Shown here piece after piece: positions 11,695 through 21,564 of a stretch of 64,000 nt of DNA (positions are counted from its first letter, which is position 1; each line of letters begins with the position of its first letter). The notes beneath the pieces were generated by a model. That model searched no databases, was not told the origin of the DNA, and saw only the letters and a program-made list of their open reading frames with translations. A program made the position numbers and the translations under genes. Source of the DNA: Mesorhizobium sp. ZC-5 (GTDB lineage Bacteria > Pseudomonadota > Alphaproteobacteria > Rhizobiales > Rhizobiaceae); the NCBI RefSeq assembly GCF_025753855.1, contig NZ_JAOWPT010000002.1, positions 682,001 to 746,000 of the forward strand, in the 5' to 3' direction.

Positions 11695-12033
11695 ATGGAA
11701 CAGTATCAGGAGCAGTTGAACGGCATTTTCCAGGCGCTTGCCGACCCGACGCGCCGCGCGGTGCTGGGGCGGCTGGGCAGCGGGCCGGCATCGATCAGCG
11801 ACCTCGCCAGGCCGTTCGACATGGCGCTGCCGTCATTCATGAAACACATCCATTTCCTCGAGGACAGCGGCCTGATCCGGACAGAAAAGCACGGCCGGGT
11901 GCGCACCTGCGCGATCGAGAAGAAGCAGTTCGCCAGGGTCGAAACATGGCTCGATGCGCAGCGCGCCATCTGGGAAGGCCGCACCGACAGGCTCGAAAAA
12001 TTCGTCATGCGAAACAAGGACAAGCCGGAATGA
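11695..12033 (+). CDS. ArsR-family winged-helix repressor
   Basis: A 112-residue protein of the ArsR/SmtB fold: ALADPTRRAVLGRL at about 13-26, then a helix-turn-helix around 33-60 (SISDLARPFDMALPSFMKHIHFLEDSGLI) and a beta wing (RTEKHGRVRTCAI). It lacks the usual metal-binding CxC, placing it in the branch that commonly precedes SRPBCC genes. The ATG at 11695 follows AGGTGA. Its stop overlaps the start of the next gene (ATGA), so the two are co-translated; it likely represses its own operon. Confidence 0.9.
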   Translation: MEQYQEQLNGIFQALADPTRRAVLGRLGSGPASISDLARPFDMALPSFMKHIHFLEDSGLIRTEKHGRVRTCAIEKKQFARVETWLDAQRAIWEGRTDRLEKFVMRNKDKPE

Positions 12034-12500
12034 CCCAATCACCCAATCCCGAACTCGACCTGACGATATCGCGGGTCATCAAGGCGCCGCGGCAGGTGGT
12101 GTGGAGCGCCTGGACCGACCCGGCGAGCTTCGAGCAATGGTGGGTCCCGGCGCCTGCCAGATGCAGGGTCGCGCAGATGGACCTGCGTCCCGGCGGTGCG
12201 TTCATCACCGAGATCAGCGAGGATGGCGGGGCTTTCGCGCCGCACCTCAACGCCTGCTTCCTCGCTGTCGACGAGGGCGAAAGGATCGTCTTCACCGATG
12301 CGCTTGCCGGCGGATGGCGGCCCACCGAGCAGGCCTTCATGACGGCGGTGATCACGCTGAAGGACCACCCGCAAGGCACCGACTATGTCGCCACCGCCAT
12401 GCACAAGAACCCGGCCGACCGGACCTCGCACGAGGAAATGGGCTTCCACGATGGCTGGGGCACCGTCATCGGGCAACTCGCAAAACTGGTCGAGACGTAG
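12030..12500 (+). CDS. SRPBCC (AHSA1-like) domain protein
   Basis: A 156-residue START/AHSA1-type small-ligand binding protein: the family pattern ISRVIKAPRQVVWSAWTDP near the N-terminus, FEQWW, a DLRPGGAF strand and the C-terminal helix GFHDGWGTVIGQLAKLV. Proteins of this kind are regularly encoded directly after an ArsR repressor and often with a DHFR-like reductase, as here. The ligand is unknown. Confidence 0.88.
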   Translation: MTQSPNPELDLTISRVIKAPRQVVWSAWTDPASFEQWWVPAPARCRVAQMDLRPGGAFITEISEDGGAFAPHLNACFLAVDEGERIVFTDALAGGWRPTEQAFMTAVITLKDHPQGTDYVATAMHKNPADRTSHEEMGFHDGWGTVIGQLAKLVET

Positions 12501-12511
12501 CGGAGAAGAAA

Positions 12512-13129
12512 ATGCGCAAAGTCGTGTTGCAGATGATGACCACGCTGAACGGCCGCCTCGACGATCCGATGGCCTGGCTCTATGGCGTCAGCGACGAGCA
12601 GTACCGGGCGATCGACAAGCTCTACGCCAGCTACGACACGGTTCTGGTCGGGCGGACCACCTATGAAGAGATGGCGGCGTATTGGCCCGGCGCGATTTCG
12701 GAAGGCACCGAGACCAATCGAACAATGGCGCGCCGCATGAGGGACTGCAGGAAGCTGGTCTTCTCGCGCTCGGGCGGCCATGCGCTGACCGCGTGGAACA
12801 ACACCGAACAGGTTGTCGCCGCTGACGACGGCGAACTGGCGAGTTTCATTTCAGGGCTGAAGGCGCAGCCCGGCGGCGACATTCATCTCTCCGGCGGCGC
12901 CAGCTTCGCCCAGTCGGTGATCGCTCTCGGGCTGGTCGACGAATTCCACTTCTTCGTCTATCCGGCCTTCTCGCCGGGGATGGCCTGGTTCGACCGGCTG
13001 CCCGGCAAGCTCGACCTGCAGTTGCTCGGCACCGAAAAATTCGAGAACGGCGTGATCGCGCTGCACTATGTGCCGCACAGGCTCGCCGAAAAGGCGCGGC
13101 CTGACAGTTTTACCGACATGCTGACGTAA
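12512..13129 (+). CDS. Dihydrofolate reductase-like (RibD C-terminal) protein
   Basis: A 205-residue protein with the DHFR/RibD-C fold: MRKVVLQMMTTLNG at the start, VLVGRTTYEEMAAYWP near 47-62, and a GGDIHLSGGASFAQSVIALGLVDEF dinucleotide/dimer region. Such YyaP/YwjB-like proteins are mostly uncharacterised NADPH reductases and are not the housekeeping folate enzyme. The ATG at 12512 follows CGGAGAAG, 11 bp after the SRPBCC gene, so it is the third gene of that operon. It is convergent with the next gene. Confidence 0.85.
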   Translation: MRKVVLQMMTTLNGRLDDPMAWLYGVSDEQYRAIDKLYASYDTVLVGRTTYEEMAAYWPGAISEGTETNRTMARRMRDCRKLVFSRSGGHALTAWNNTEQVVAADDGELASFISGLKAQPGGDIHLSGGASFAQSVIALGLVDEFHFFVYPAFSPGMAWFDRLPGKLDLQLLGTEKFENGVIALHYVPHRLAEKARPDSFTDMLT

Positions 13130-13139
13130 CGCGACCGGT

Positions 13140-14117
13140 CTAGCCGAGGTCGCGCCACACCGCGTCGCCCCAGTCGAGCCGCCGCGCGGTCTTGAACGCT
13201 GTGCCCTCGCGCTTGCTGACCAGACGCTCGGCGGCGGAGCCGTCGTGACGGCAGAGCTTCAGGCGGACGGTGCCGCTTGCCGATTGCGGCGGCGAAAGCA
13301 CGCGGGCGGCGGGACTTTCGCCGGGCGTGCGCGAGGCGGCGATGAAGATGTACTTCTCGTCTTCCCAGGGTACCTCGGCATTCTTGGCGAGGCGGTGCAG
13401 GCGCGAGCGGGCGACGCGGCGCGAGAAGTGGCACCAGTCGGGCGCGGCGATCGGGCATTCGGCCTGGTGCGGGCAGGGCGCGACGAGATGGGCGCCGGCT
13501 GCGATGAGGCGGCCGCGCACCTCCAGGATGCGCCGCCAGCCGGCCGGCGTTCCCGGCTCGACGACAACCAGCGTGTCGCAGGTCAACGCCCAGAGTTGGT
13601 CGGTGACCCGGCCGATCAGCACCGGCGGCAGTTCGTCGAGCACGTAGGCAAGCGTCACGACATCGGCTCTGGGCAGTTCGGGCAGGCCGGTCTCGATGTT
13701 GCCTGGCACCCAGGAGACGCGGGTCGGGGCGGCATGGGTGGCCAGATCGGCGCCGACCTTGCGGATGGCATCGCTGGTTTCGACCAGCGTGGCCTCTTCG
13801 AGGCTTTCCCAGCAATCGCGCGCCGCCCACAGCGCCGAACCCGGTCCGGCGCCGATGTCAAGCAGGGTCGCGGGCGCGAAATCCGGGCGGACGTCGGTGA
13901 TCGCCGCGAGGCTGGCGCGGATCGCCGCATAGGTGGCGGGCAGCCGGGTCGCCAGATAGGCCTGCGCGGCGAGCCTGTCGGAGAGATGCAGGCGCCCGTC
14001 GCGCACCTCGCCGCGGTAGCGGCGCGACAGGATGTCTGCGGCGCGCTTCAAGTCGGCGAGCGCGACGCCGTGCAGCGCCTGGTCGACAGCCTGCCGCAGC
14101 GCGGGCGGAAGTTCCAT
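13140..14117 (-). CDS. Rsm22-family small-ribosomal-subunit methyltransferase-like protein
   Basis: A 325-residue protein with an SAM-binding LLDIGAGPGSALWAA (85-99) and the Rsm22/METTL17 signature, including a late cysteine cluster: Cys215, Cys221, Cys229 and Cys289. The spacing C-x5-C-x7-C followed by a distant fourth Cys is the same as that of the four iron-sulfur-ligating cysteines described for human METTL17, so a 4Fe-4S cluster is likely. The family assists assembly of the small ribosomal subunit in mitochondria; the bacterial role is unsettled. It lies 29 bp downstream of the Hsp70-like gene on the same strand, so the two may be co-transcribed. Confidence 0.85.
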   Translation of the reverse strand: MELPPALRQAVDQALHGVALADLKRAADILSRRYRGEVRDGRLHLSDRLAAQAYLATRLPATYAAIRASLAAITDVRPDFAPATLLDIGAGPGSALWAARDCWESLEEATLVETSDAIRKVGADLATHAAPTRVSWVPGNIETGLPELPRADVVTLAYVLDELPPVLIGRVTDQLWALTCDTLVVVEPGTPAGWRRILEVRGRLIAAGAHLVAPCPHQAECPIAAPDWCHFSRRVARSRLHRLAKNAEVPWEDEKYIFIAASRTPGESPAARVLSPPQSASGTVRLKLCRHDGSAAERLVSKREGTAFKTARRLDWGDAVWRDLG

Positions 14118-14146
14118 CCGATGGCCCTTGTTAGGGGCGCCTGAAC

Positions 14147-15406
14147 TCAGGCGCCGAATTTTCGCCTTGCGTCGAGCGCCAGGCCGAGCCCGACGCTGCC
14201 AAACATGTCGCCTTCCACCACGATCGCCGAGGGGAACATCTCAAGCACACTCTGCTTCATCAACGGGATGGCTGTCGAGCCGCCGGTGAGGAACAGCGTG
14301 GTGATGCGCGACGGCGATAGCCCCGCATCGGCGAGCGTTTTCGCAATCACCGCGGTTACCCGGCCGACGGCGCTCTCGATGGCTTCGTCGAGGCCGGTGC
14401 GGGTCAGCGGCATGCTCAGGGTTTCATCGGTGAGCGCCAGTGCGATTTTCGTTTCGGCCATGTCGGTCAATTCGATCTTGGCGCCTTCGACCTTGGCCGC
14501 CAGCGCGTGACCCTGTCGATGCTGAACGAGGTCGATCATCCGCCCGACGAGGTCTGGCCGCGCTGCCTCGTAGCGGATCTGCTTGAGGTCGGTCATCGCC
14601 TTGTTGGTGTAGAGCATGTTGATGCGCTGCCAGGTGGCGAGGTCGATGAAATAGCCGGCCGGCAGGTTGCGCTTGCCGTCCTTGGTCGGCGTCAAATAGC
14701 CGAGTTCCGGCATAACGTGCGCGATCGACAGCAACCGGTCGAAATCGGTGCCGCCGATGTGGACTCCGCTCGAGGCGAGGATGTCGTCCTTGCGGTCTTC
14801 GGCGCGGGCGCGTTCCGGCGACACCCGCACGATCGAAAAATCCGAAGTACCGCCGCCGATGTCGATGATCAGCGCCAGTTCCTCCCGCGTCACGGTCTGC
14901 TCGTAATCGAGCGCGGCGGCGATCGGCTCGAACTGGAAGGCGATATTCCTGAAGCCGCGCTTGTGGGCGGCCTTTTCCAGTTCGTTCTGCGCGCGACGGT
15001 CGGCCTCCTCGTCGTCATCGACGAAATGCACCGGGCGGCCGAGCACGATGTTATCGACCGGCTGGCCGACTTCGGTTTCCAGCGATTCCTTGAGATAGAG
15101 CAGGAACGAGCCGATGATGTCGGAAAAGGCGATCGAGTGCGCCTTGATGCGCGTCTTTTCGCCGATCAGCGAGGTGCCGAGCACGCTCTTCAGCGCCCGC
15201 AGCAGGCGGCCCTCGACATTCTCTGTGTAGTCGGCAATCGCCCGGCGGCCAAACCAGGTGCGGTTGTCCTCGAAGTTGAAGAACACCGCGCTCGGCAGCG
15301 TCACCTGGCCGTCTTCGAGACGCACCAGCCGCGGCTTGCCGTTTTCGATGAACCCGACCGTCGAATTGGACGTGCCAAAGTCGATACCGCCGCTGACCGG
15401 TCGCAT
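14147..15406 (-). CDS. Hsp70-family protein (YegD-like)
   Basis: A 419-residue protein with the actin/Hsp70 ATPase fold: GIDFGTSNSTVG (7-18, phosphate 1), LALIIDIGGGTSDFSIV (phosphate 2) and LFLTGGSTAIPLM (adenosine motif). It lacks the substrate-binding domain and lid of DnaK, as is usual in YegD-type proteins, so it is not the general chaperone. Its stop is 29 bp before the Rsm22-like gene. Function beyond ATP binding is unknown. Confidence 0.88.
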   Translation of the reverse strand: MRPVSGGIDFGTSNSTVGFIENGKPRLVRLEDGQVTLPSAVFFNFEDNRTWFGRRAIADYTENVEGRLLRALKSVLGTSLIGEKTRIKAHSIAFSDIIGSFLLYLKESLETEVGQPVDNIVLGRPVHFVDDDEEADRRAQNELEKAAHKRGFRNIAFQFEPIAAALDYEQTVTREELALIIDIGGGTSDFSIVRVSPERARAEDRKDDILASSGVHIGGTDFDRLLSIAHVMPELGYLTPTKDGKRNLPAGYFIDLATWQRINMLYTNKAMTDLKQIRYEAARPDLVGRMIDLVQHRQGHALAAKVEGAKIELTDMAETKIALALTDETLSMPLTRTGLDEAIESAVGRVTAVIAKTLADAGLSPSRITTLFLTGGSTAIPLMKQSVLEMFPSAIVVEGDMFGSVGLGLALDARRKFGA

Positions 15407-15502
15407 GGTTCGTCCTCGAACTGGTTGATGGGGTTCCGCCTTGCGGGAGGGTGCGGGTACACAATCCCAGCGCCGATGTCGAGCCTGCGGCGGCGTTTTT
15501 GG

Positions 15503-16171
15503 CTAGGTTGTACCCTCGACCAGCGGCACGAACATCACCTTGCCGAGGTTTTCCTCGACGAAGTCCTCTTCGCCGGTGCGCTTCAGCTTGATCAGGTTCT
15601 GCACCCTGGTCATGCCGCCGCGCGGCATCACAAGGCGCCCGCCGGGCGCCAGTTGACGCTTCCATGCCACGGGAATGCCGGGACCGCTCGCCGCTGAAAG
15701 GATGGCGTCGAAGGGTGTGGCCTCCGGCCAGCCCTGCATGCCGTCGCCGCAGCGCACCTCGATGTTGCCGTAGCCGAGCGCGGCAAGACGTGCCTGCGCG
15801 GTTTGCGCAAGCAATGCGTGCCGTTCGATCGTATGGACTTGCCCGGCGATCCGGCCAAGCACCGCAGCCGCGTAACCGGAGCCGGTGCCGATTTCCAGCA
15901 CGCGGTCACCGGCCTTGAGCTCCGCCGCCTCGGCCATCAGCGCGACGATGTAGGGTTGCGATATTGTCTGCTCGGCCTCGATGGGCAGCGCGCAATCGTC
16001 ATAGGCGTGGCGCGCCAAATACGGCGGTACGAAGGCCTCGCGCGGCACTGAAAGCATTGCTTCAAGCACGCGCTCGTCGGCAATGCCGCGGCGAACAAGC
16101 TGGCGCTCGACCATGCGCCGACGCAGCTTTTCGGAATCGGGCAGGAGCAGCTGATCGGCGGGATCGTTCAT
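15503..16171 (-). CDS. pcm: Protein-L-isoaspartate O-methyltransferase
   Basis: A 222-residue protein that methylates isoaspartyl residues in damaged proteins so that they can revert. It has the PCMT pattern: [38 protein letters not shown], and the SAM loop [16 protein letters not shown] chose the ATG at 16171 (MNDPADQ); a longer frame adds 37 residues of unlikely sequence. It is divergent from glnD with about 155 bp between the starts, and marks the right end of the accessory block. Confidence 0.92.
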   Translation of the reverse strand: MNDPADQLLLPDSEKLRRRMVERQLVRRGIADERVLEAMLSVPREAFVPPYLARHAYDDCALPIEAEQTISQPYIVALMAEAAELKAGDRVLEIGTGSGYAAAVLGRIAGQVHTIERHALLAQTAQARLAALGYGNIEVRCGDGMQGWPEATPFDAILSAASGPGIPVAWKRQLAPGGRLVMPRGGMTRVQNLIKLKRTGEEDFVEENLGKVMFVPLVEGTT

Positions 16172-16326
16172 GCCGGACAACGGCTCGGCGGGAGGGCCGG
16201 TTCCATGATGGTCAGCTCCCGATATCGGTGCCGTCCCGGTGGTTGGCGCAAACTTCGACCGCACCATACCCACGCAAGACAAAACGCGCTATAGACGCCG
16301 CCCGGAAAGCGAGATTCTCTGAGCAT

Positions 16327-19125
16327 ATGGCGAAGATTCCCCTCAAGCTGGATGATTTGATCGACGGCGTCGCGTTGCGCCGCGAGCTTACCGCGCTGAC
16401 GGAAAAATCCGGCGGCGACGGCTCGTCCGCCGAGACGCGCGCCGCGGTGCTGCAGACCCTCAAGGACCGCATCGCCGCCGGGCGAACGATCGCCGAAAAG
16501 ATGCTGATGCAGGACGGCGGCGGCATCGCTTGCGCCGAACGCCTGTCGCATCTGATGGACGAGATCATCCGTGCGCTCTACGACTTCGCCGTCACCCACG
16601 TCTACCGGTCGAAAAATCCGTCCTCGGCCGAACGGATGGCGATCGTCGCGGTGGGCGGCTACGGGCGCGGCACGCTCGCGCCCGGCTCCGACATCGACCT
16701 GTTGTTCCTGCTGCCCTACAAGCAGACGCCGTGGGGCGAGCAGATCGTCGAATACATGCTCTACATGCTGTGGGACCTGGGGCTGAAGGTCGGCCATGCC
16801 ACCCGCAACATCGAGGAATGCCTGCGCCTGTCGCGCGCCGACATGACCATCCGCACGGCGGTGCTGGAGGCCCGCTACGTCTGGGGCGAGAAGAAGCTCT
16901 GCGACGAACTCATGACCCGCTTCGACAAGGAAGTGGTGAAAGGCACCGGTGCCGAATACGCGCAGGCCAAGCTCGCCGAGCGCGACGAACGTCATCGCAA
17001 GGTGGGCGAAAGCCGCTACCTCGTCGAACCCAACGTCAAGGACGGCAAGGGCGGCTTGCGCGACCTGCAGACCCTGTTCTGGATCGGCAAGTATTTCTAT
17101 CGTGAGCGCACCGTCGCCGAACTGGTGGAGCAGGGCGTGTTCACCCGCGCCGAATTTGCCGAATTCCTCAAGGCCGACGATTTCCTGTGGGCGGTGCGCT
17201 GCCACATGCATTTCCTCACCGGCAAGCCCGAGGAACGGCTGCATTTCGACATCCAGCGCGAGATCGCCGAACGGCTCGGCTACAAGAGCCATCCCGGCCT
17301 GTCGGCGGTCGAGCGTTTCATGAAGCACTATTTCCTGGTGGCCAAGGACGTCGGCGACCTTACCCGCATCTTCTGCGCGGCCCTCGAGGAGGAGCAGGCA
17401 AGTCACGTCTCAGGCTTCAACCGGCTTTTCCTGACCTTCTCGCGGCGGCGGCGCAAACTGGCAGGCACAAGCGACTTCATCGTCGACAACGACCGCATCA
17501 ACATTGCCGACGACCGCGTGTTCGAGCGCGACCCGGTCAACCTTTTGCGGCTGTTCTGGTTCGCCGACCGGCACGGGCTGGAATACCATCCCGATGCGCT
17601 GAAGCTGGTTACCCGCTCGCTGAAGCTGGTCGACCGCAATCTGCGGCGCAACAAGGAGGCCAACCGGCTGTTTCTCGATGTCCTGACGTCGGACCGCAAG
17701 CCTGAGCTGAACCTCAGGCGCATGAACGAGGCCGGCCTGCTCGGCAAGCTGATCCCTGATTTCGGCAAGATCGTCGCCATGATGCAGTTCAACATGTACC
17801 ACCACTACACGGTGGACGAGCATCTGCTGCGCTGCATCGACGTGTTGTCGGAGATCGAACGCGGCGACGGCGAGAAGATCCATCCGCTCTCGCACAAGCT
17901 GATCGCCGGACTGAAGAACCGCCGCGAGGTGCTTTACGTCGCCGTGCTGCTGCACGATATCGCCAAGGGGCGGCCCGACGATCATTCCGAGGCCGGCGCA
18001 AAGATCGCCCGCCGCATCTGCCCGCATATGGGCCTTTCGGCCTCCGACACCGAACTGGTCGCCTGGCTGGTCGAGAATCATCTGGTGATGTCGATGACGG
18101 CGCAGACCCGGGACCTCAACGACCGCAAGACGATCGAGGACTTTGCCGACATCGTGCAATCGGTCGAGCGGCTGAAGCTGCTGCTGATCCTGACGGTATG
18201 CGATATCCGCGGCGTCGGCCCCGGCGTCTGGAACGGCTGGAAGGGCCAGCTGCTGCGCACGCTTTATTACGAGACGGAGCTGCTTCTGACCGGCGGCTTC
18301 TCCGAAGTGTCGCGCGCCGAGCGCACCGCGGCGGCGCGCGAGCAGTTGTCCGAGGCGCTGGCGGATTGGCCGGTGAAGGAGCGCGAGCGCTATGTCGGCC
18401 TGCATTATGAAAATTACCTGCTGACGGTCGACCTGAAGGACCAGGTGCGCCATGCCGCTTTCGTCCGCGAGGCCGATGCCGCCGGCAAGCGCCTCGCCAC
18501 GATGGTCAAGACGCATGAATTCGAGGCGGTCACCGAGATCACCGTGCTCGCGCAGGATCACCCGCGCCTGCTGTCGGTGATCGCCGGCGCCTGCGCGGGG
18601 GCGGGCGGCAACATCGTCGACGCGCAGATTTTCACGACGTCTGACGGGCGGGCGCTGGATACGATCCTGATCAACCGCGAGTTCGACCGCGACGAGGATG
18701 AGCGCCGCCGCGCGGAGCGGGTCGGCAAATTGATCGAGGACGTGCTGTCGGGACGTTCATGGCTGCCCGAGATGATCGAGAAACGCACCAAGCCGAAGCG
18801 CGGTTCGAAGACGTTCCGCATCGTGCCACGGGCCGACATCCGCAACACGCTGTCGAACCGGTTCTCGGTGATCGAGGTATCGGGTCTCGACCGACCCGGC
18901 CTGCTGTCGGAGATCACCGGGGCGCTGTCCGACCTGTCGCTCGACATCGCCTCGGCGCACATCACCACGTTCGGCGAAAAGGTCATCGATACGTTTTACG
19001 TCACCGACCTGACCGGTGCGAAGATCGAGAGCCCGACGCGGCTCGACGGCATCCGGGCCAACCTGCTCGCGACGCTCGAAGGCGGGTCGCATCGCAACGG
19101 CAAGGCGAAGGCGGCAGCGGAATGA
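16327..19125 (+). CDS. glnD: Bifunctional PII uridylyltransferase/uridylyl-removing enzyme
   Basis: A 932-residue nitrogen sensor that adds UMP to PII proteins when glutamine is low and removes it when glutamine is high. Domains in order: nucleotidyltransferase ([16 protein letters not shown] at 110-125), the GlnE-like linker, an HD phosphohydrolase domain ([15 protein letters not shown] near 543) and two C-terminal ACT domains (about 735-810 and 850-925) that bind glutamine. The start at 16327 ([10 protein letters not shown]) begins the conserved sequence; a long upstream in-frame extension is spurious. Commonly next to mutS in rhizobia, but here separated from it by about 7.8 kb. Confidence 0.96.
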   Translation: MAKIPLKLDDLIDGVALRRELTALTEKSGGDGSSAETRAAVLQTLKDRIAAGRTIAEKMLMQDGGGIACAERLSHLMDEIIRALYDFAVTHVYRSKNPSSAERMAIVAVGGYGRGTLAPGSDIDLLFLLPYKQTPWGEQIVEYMLYMLWDLGLKVGHATRNIEECLRLSRADMTIRTAVLEARYVWGEKKLCDELMTRFDKEVVKGTGAEYAQAKLAERDERHRKVGESRYLVEPNVKDGKGGLRDLQTLFWIGKYFYRERTVAELVEQGVFTRAEFAEFLKADDFLWAVRCHMHFLTGKPEERLHFDIQREIAERLGYKSHPGLSAVERFMKHYFLVAKDVGDLTRIFCAALEEEQASHVSGFNRLFLTFSRRRRKLAGTSDFIVDNDRINIADDRVFERDPVNLLRLFWFADRHGLEYHPDALKLVTRSLKLVDRNLRRNKEANRLFLDVLTSDRKPELNLRRMNEAGLLGKLIPDFGKIVAMMQFNMYHHYTVDEHLLRCIDVLSEIERGDGEKIHPLSHKLIAGLKNRREVLYVAVLLHDIAKGRPDDHSEAGAKIARRICPHMGLSASDTELVAWLVENHLVMSMTAQTRDLNDRKTIEDFADIVQSVERLKLLLILTVCDIRGVGPGVWNGWKGQLLRTLYYETELLLTGGFSEVSRAERTAAAREQLSEALADWPVKERERYVGLHYENYLLTVDLKDQVRHAAFVREADAAGKRLATMVKTHEFEAVTEITVLAQDHPRLLSVIAGACAGAGGNIVDAQIFTTSDGRALDTILINREFDRDEDERRRAERVGKLIEDVLSGRSWLPEMIEKRTKPKRGSKTFRIVPRADIRNTLSNRFSVIEVSGLDRPGLLSEITGALSDLSLDIASAHITTFGEKVIDTFYVTDLTGAKIESPTRLDGIRANLLATLEGGSHRNGKAKAAAE

Positions 19126-19162
19126 GGATGGCGTGGATATTCTCCCTTTCCTCAAGGAATGG

Positions 19163-19368
19163 ACAATCGCTTATGGAGTTACCCCCATCCCTAACCCCTC
19201 CCCTCAAGGGGGAGGGGGACTGCTTGGGCGGTGCTTCAGCCAACCCGTGGAAGGCTCGCGTCGAACGCATTGCGGTAAAGTCCCCCTCCCCCTTGAGGGG
19301 AGGGGTTAGGGGTGGGGGTATAAGTCGAGCAAGGGTTTCGAAAACTCCATATCCGATTGCCCTCGCCT
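19163..19368. repeat. Paired palindromic repeat, family A copy 1 (glnD-murJ)
   Basis: Two GC-rich arms (about 19181-19223 and 19280-19320), each containing CCTCCCCTCAAGGGGGAGG or its complement and CCCTAACCCC, face each other around 50-60 unlike bases. Outside the arms a second, weaker inverted match (GGACAATCG..ATGGAGTT against AACTCCAT..CGATTG) extends the symmetry to about 19163-19368. It lies between two co-directional genes. Confidence 0.85.
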
Positions 19369-19387
19369 CAAGGACGCGTTGTACCCC

Positions 19388-20989
19388 ATGAGCCTGGTCA
19401 AGAAGTTCGCCACGGTTGCGTCGGGAACGCTGATGAGCCGGATTCTCGGTTTCATGCGCGAGATGCTGATGGCGGCGGCACTCGGTACAGGCCCGATCGC
19501 CGACGCGTTCTATGCGGCCTTCCAGTTTCCCAACACGTTCCGGCGGCTGTTCGCGGAAGGCGCTTTCAACGCCGCTTTCGTGCCGCTGTTCGCCAAGGAG
19601 ATCGAGGCCGGTGGCGTCGATGGTGCCAGGAAATTCTCCGAAGAGGTGTTCGGCGTCCTCTTCACGGTGCTGCTCGGGCTCACCATCCTGATGGAGCTGT
19701 CGATGCCGCTGCTGGTGTCGACCATCGTCGCGCCGGGCTTCGGCGACGATCCGCAGAAATTCGACCTGACGGTGGCGCTGGCCACGATCATGTTCCCCTA
19801 TCTGATCTGCATGTCGCTGGCGGCGATGATGAGCGGCATGCTGAATTCGCTGCGCCGCTATTTCGCCGCGGCCATAGCCCCGGTCTTCCTCAATGTCATC
19901 CTGATCGGCGTGCTCGGCTATGCCTGGTACGAAGGCCATGACGGGCGCGCCGTGGGTTATGCGCTCGCCTGGGGCGTTCTGGCGGCGGGGCTGGTGCAAC
20001 TGGCTATCGTCTGGATCGCCGTGCGTCACGCCGGCATCTCGATCGGCTTCCGGCGGCCGCGCCTGACGCCGAACGTGAAGCGCCTGCTGTGGCTGGCGTT
20101 TCCGGCGGCGATCACCGGCGGCATCACCCAGATCAACACGCTGATCGGCACGGCCATCGCGTCCGGCCAGGATGGCGCGGTCTCGGCGCTGTCGCTGGCC
20201 GACCGCGTCTACCAGCTGCCGCTCGGCGTCGTCGGCATCGCGGTCGCCATCGTGCTTTTGCCGGAACTGGCGCGTGCGCTGAAGGCCGGGAACCTCGACG
20301 AGGCGGCGAACCTGCAGAACCGTTCGGTCGAGTTCACGCTGTTCCTGACCTTGCCGGCGGCGGCCGCCCTGCTGGTGATGTCGGAGCCGATCGTGCGCGT
20401 GCTCTATGAACGCGGCGCGTTTGCCGCCGGCAACAGCACGCCGACCGTCGCGGCGATCCTGGCGATCTTCGGCCTCGGACTGCCGGCTTTCGTTCTCATC
20501 AAGGCGTTCACGCCCGGCTATTTCGCCCGCGAGGACACGCGCACGCCGATGATCTTCGCGGCGATCTCGGTGGCGGTGAACATCTCCGTCGCGCTGACGC
20601 TGTTTCCCGGCATGGGCGCGCCCGGCATCGCCGTTGCATCGGCAATTGCCGGCTGGGTCAATGCGCTGCTGCTACTCGGCTTCCTGATCCGCCGCGGACA
20701 CTGGGGCACCGACGTGCCGCTTTTGACGCGCATCCCGCGCCTGGTGCTGGCAGCAGGGGTGATGGCGGGAGCGGCCTATTTCGCGGCGGACTGGCTGTCG
20801 CCCTATCTTGCAGCTGCCTCGCCGCTTCCCGTCCAGGCCGCGGCGCTGGCCGTGCTGATCGGCGGCGCGGCGATCGTCTATTTCGCGGTAGCTTTCGGCA
20901 CCGGCGGCGCCGATTTCGGCATGCTGAGGCGCAGCATCCGGCGCGGCGGCGCGAAAGCAGCAGGTGGCGATATCGATTCGAACGGCTAG
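19388..20989 (+). CDS. murJ: Lipid II flippase MurJ
   Basis: A 533-residue integral membrane protein of the MVF (MviN) family with about 14 hydrophobic helices, which moves lipid II across the inner membrane for peptidoglycan synthesis. The start reads SLVKKFATVASGTLMSRILGFMRE, the family signature, followed by NTFRRLFAEGAFNAAFVPLF. The ATG at 19388 is chosen over a TTG three codons upstream. Its stop overlaps the stop of the convergent higA gene in a shared CTAG. Confidence 0.96.
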   Translation: MSLVKKFATVASGTLMSRILGFMREMLMAAALGTGPIADAFYAAFQFPNTFRRLFAEGAFNAAFVPLFAKEIEAGGVDGARKFSEEVFGVLFTVLLGLTILMELSMPLLVSTIVAPGFGDDPQKFDLTVALATIMFPYLICMSLAAMMSGMLNSLRRYFAAAIAPVFLNVILIGVLGYAWYEGHDGRAVGYALAWGVLAAGLVQLAIVWIAVRHAGISIGFRRPRLTPNVKRLLWLAFPAAITGGITQINTLIGTAIASGQDGAVSALSLADRVYQLPLGVVGIAVAIVLLPELARALKAGNLDEAANLQNRSVEFTLFLTLPAAAALLVMSEPIVRVLYERGAFAAGNSTPTVAAILAIFGLGLPAFVLIKAFTPGYFAREDTRTPMIFAAISVAVNISVALTLFPGMGAPGIAVASAIAGWVNALLLLGFLIRRGHWGTDVPLLTRIPRLVLAAGVMAGAAYFAADWLSPYLAAASPLPVQAAALAVLIGGAAIVYFAVAFGTGGADFGMLRRSIRRGGAKAAGGDIDSNG

Positions 20990-21300
20990 GCAGCCCAGGG
21001 TTCGATCGAACTCAGCGTGTTTCCCAACTCGCGTTTGCGCTTCATGATCTCGAAATCGCCTTGAAGACCAAGAAAAAAGCCCTCCGAGACACCGAAATAG
21101 CGTGCAAGGCGCAGATCGGTATCGGCTGTTACGGCCCGCTTCCCGAGGACGATTTCGTTGATCCTGCGAGGCGAAACGCCGATAGCGCGCGCGAGGGCAT
21201 TCTGGCTCAAATCCATCGGCTGGAGGAATTCCTCCAGCAGGATTTCGCCCGCATGCGGATTATGCAGAAATTCTTCAGTGGTAGTCGGTGATTTCGACAT
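20986..21300 (-). CDS. higA: HigA-family antitoxin (XRE)
   Basis: A 104-residue helix-turn-helix protein: HAGEILLEEFLQPMDLSQNALARAIGVSPRRINEIVLGKRAVT is the VapI/HigA pattern. The gene overlaps the toxin gene by 26 bp with the ATG at 21300; longer frames reach into the toxin gene. HigA proteins neutralise the HigB nuclease and repress the operon. The toxin-first order is typical of higBA. Confidence 0.93.
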   Translation of the reverse strand: MSKSPTTTEEFLHNPHAGEILLEEFLQPMDLSQNALARAIGVSPRRINEIVLGKRAVTADTDLRLARYFGVSEGFFLGLQGDFEIMKRKRELGNTLSSIEPWAA

Positions 21301-21556
21301 CGGATGGGCCTCCTTCGGTCCATTGGAAGCAGACACGCCATTGATCATTGATCCTGATCGAATGTTGGCCTTTGCGGTTCCCCTTCAACGCTTCGAGTTT
21401 GTTTCCGGGCGGCACACGCAGGTCATCCAGCCGTCGCGCCTGATTGAGCATCCTCAGCTTGACCAATGCCTTGTCCTGCATGTCCGGCGGAAGTCTGCGG
21501 CTCCGCAGTCCGGACCAGATTTTCTCGGCCTCCCGGTCGGCGAAGCTTCGGATCAT
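21275..21556 (-). CDS. higB: HigB/RelE-family toxin (mRNA interferase-like)
   Basis: A 93-residue protein of the HigB/YgjN type: IRSFADREAEKIWSG at the start, then LNQARRLDDLRVPPGNKLEALKG and the C-terminal strand WRVCFQW..DVEITDYH with the terminal His typical of the family. HigB toxins cleave mRNA at the ribosome. It is the first gene of a two-gene operon with higA; a palindrome just upstream fits an autoregulated promoter. Confidence 0.92.
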   Translation of the reverse strand: MIRSFADREAEKIWSGLRSRRLPPDMQDKALVKLRMLNQARRLDDLRVPPGNKLEALKGNRKGQHSIRINDQWRVCFQWTEGGPSDVEITDYH

Positions 21557-21564
21557 GCAAGACC

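Noticed and set aside
11684-11697. Leaderless start of the arsR-like gene from a TACTTA -10 box
   Set aside because: A proper AGGTGA ribosome binding site precedes the ATG, so a leader is more likely.
19181-19320. Spaced palindromes as a CRISPR array
   Set aside because: Only two facing arms per locus, no regularly spaced direct repeats, no cas genes.
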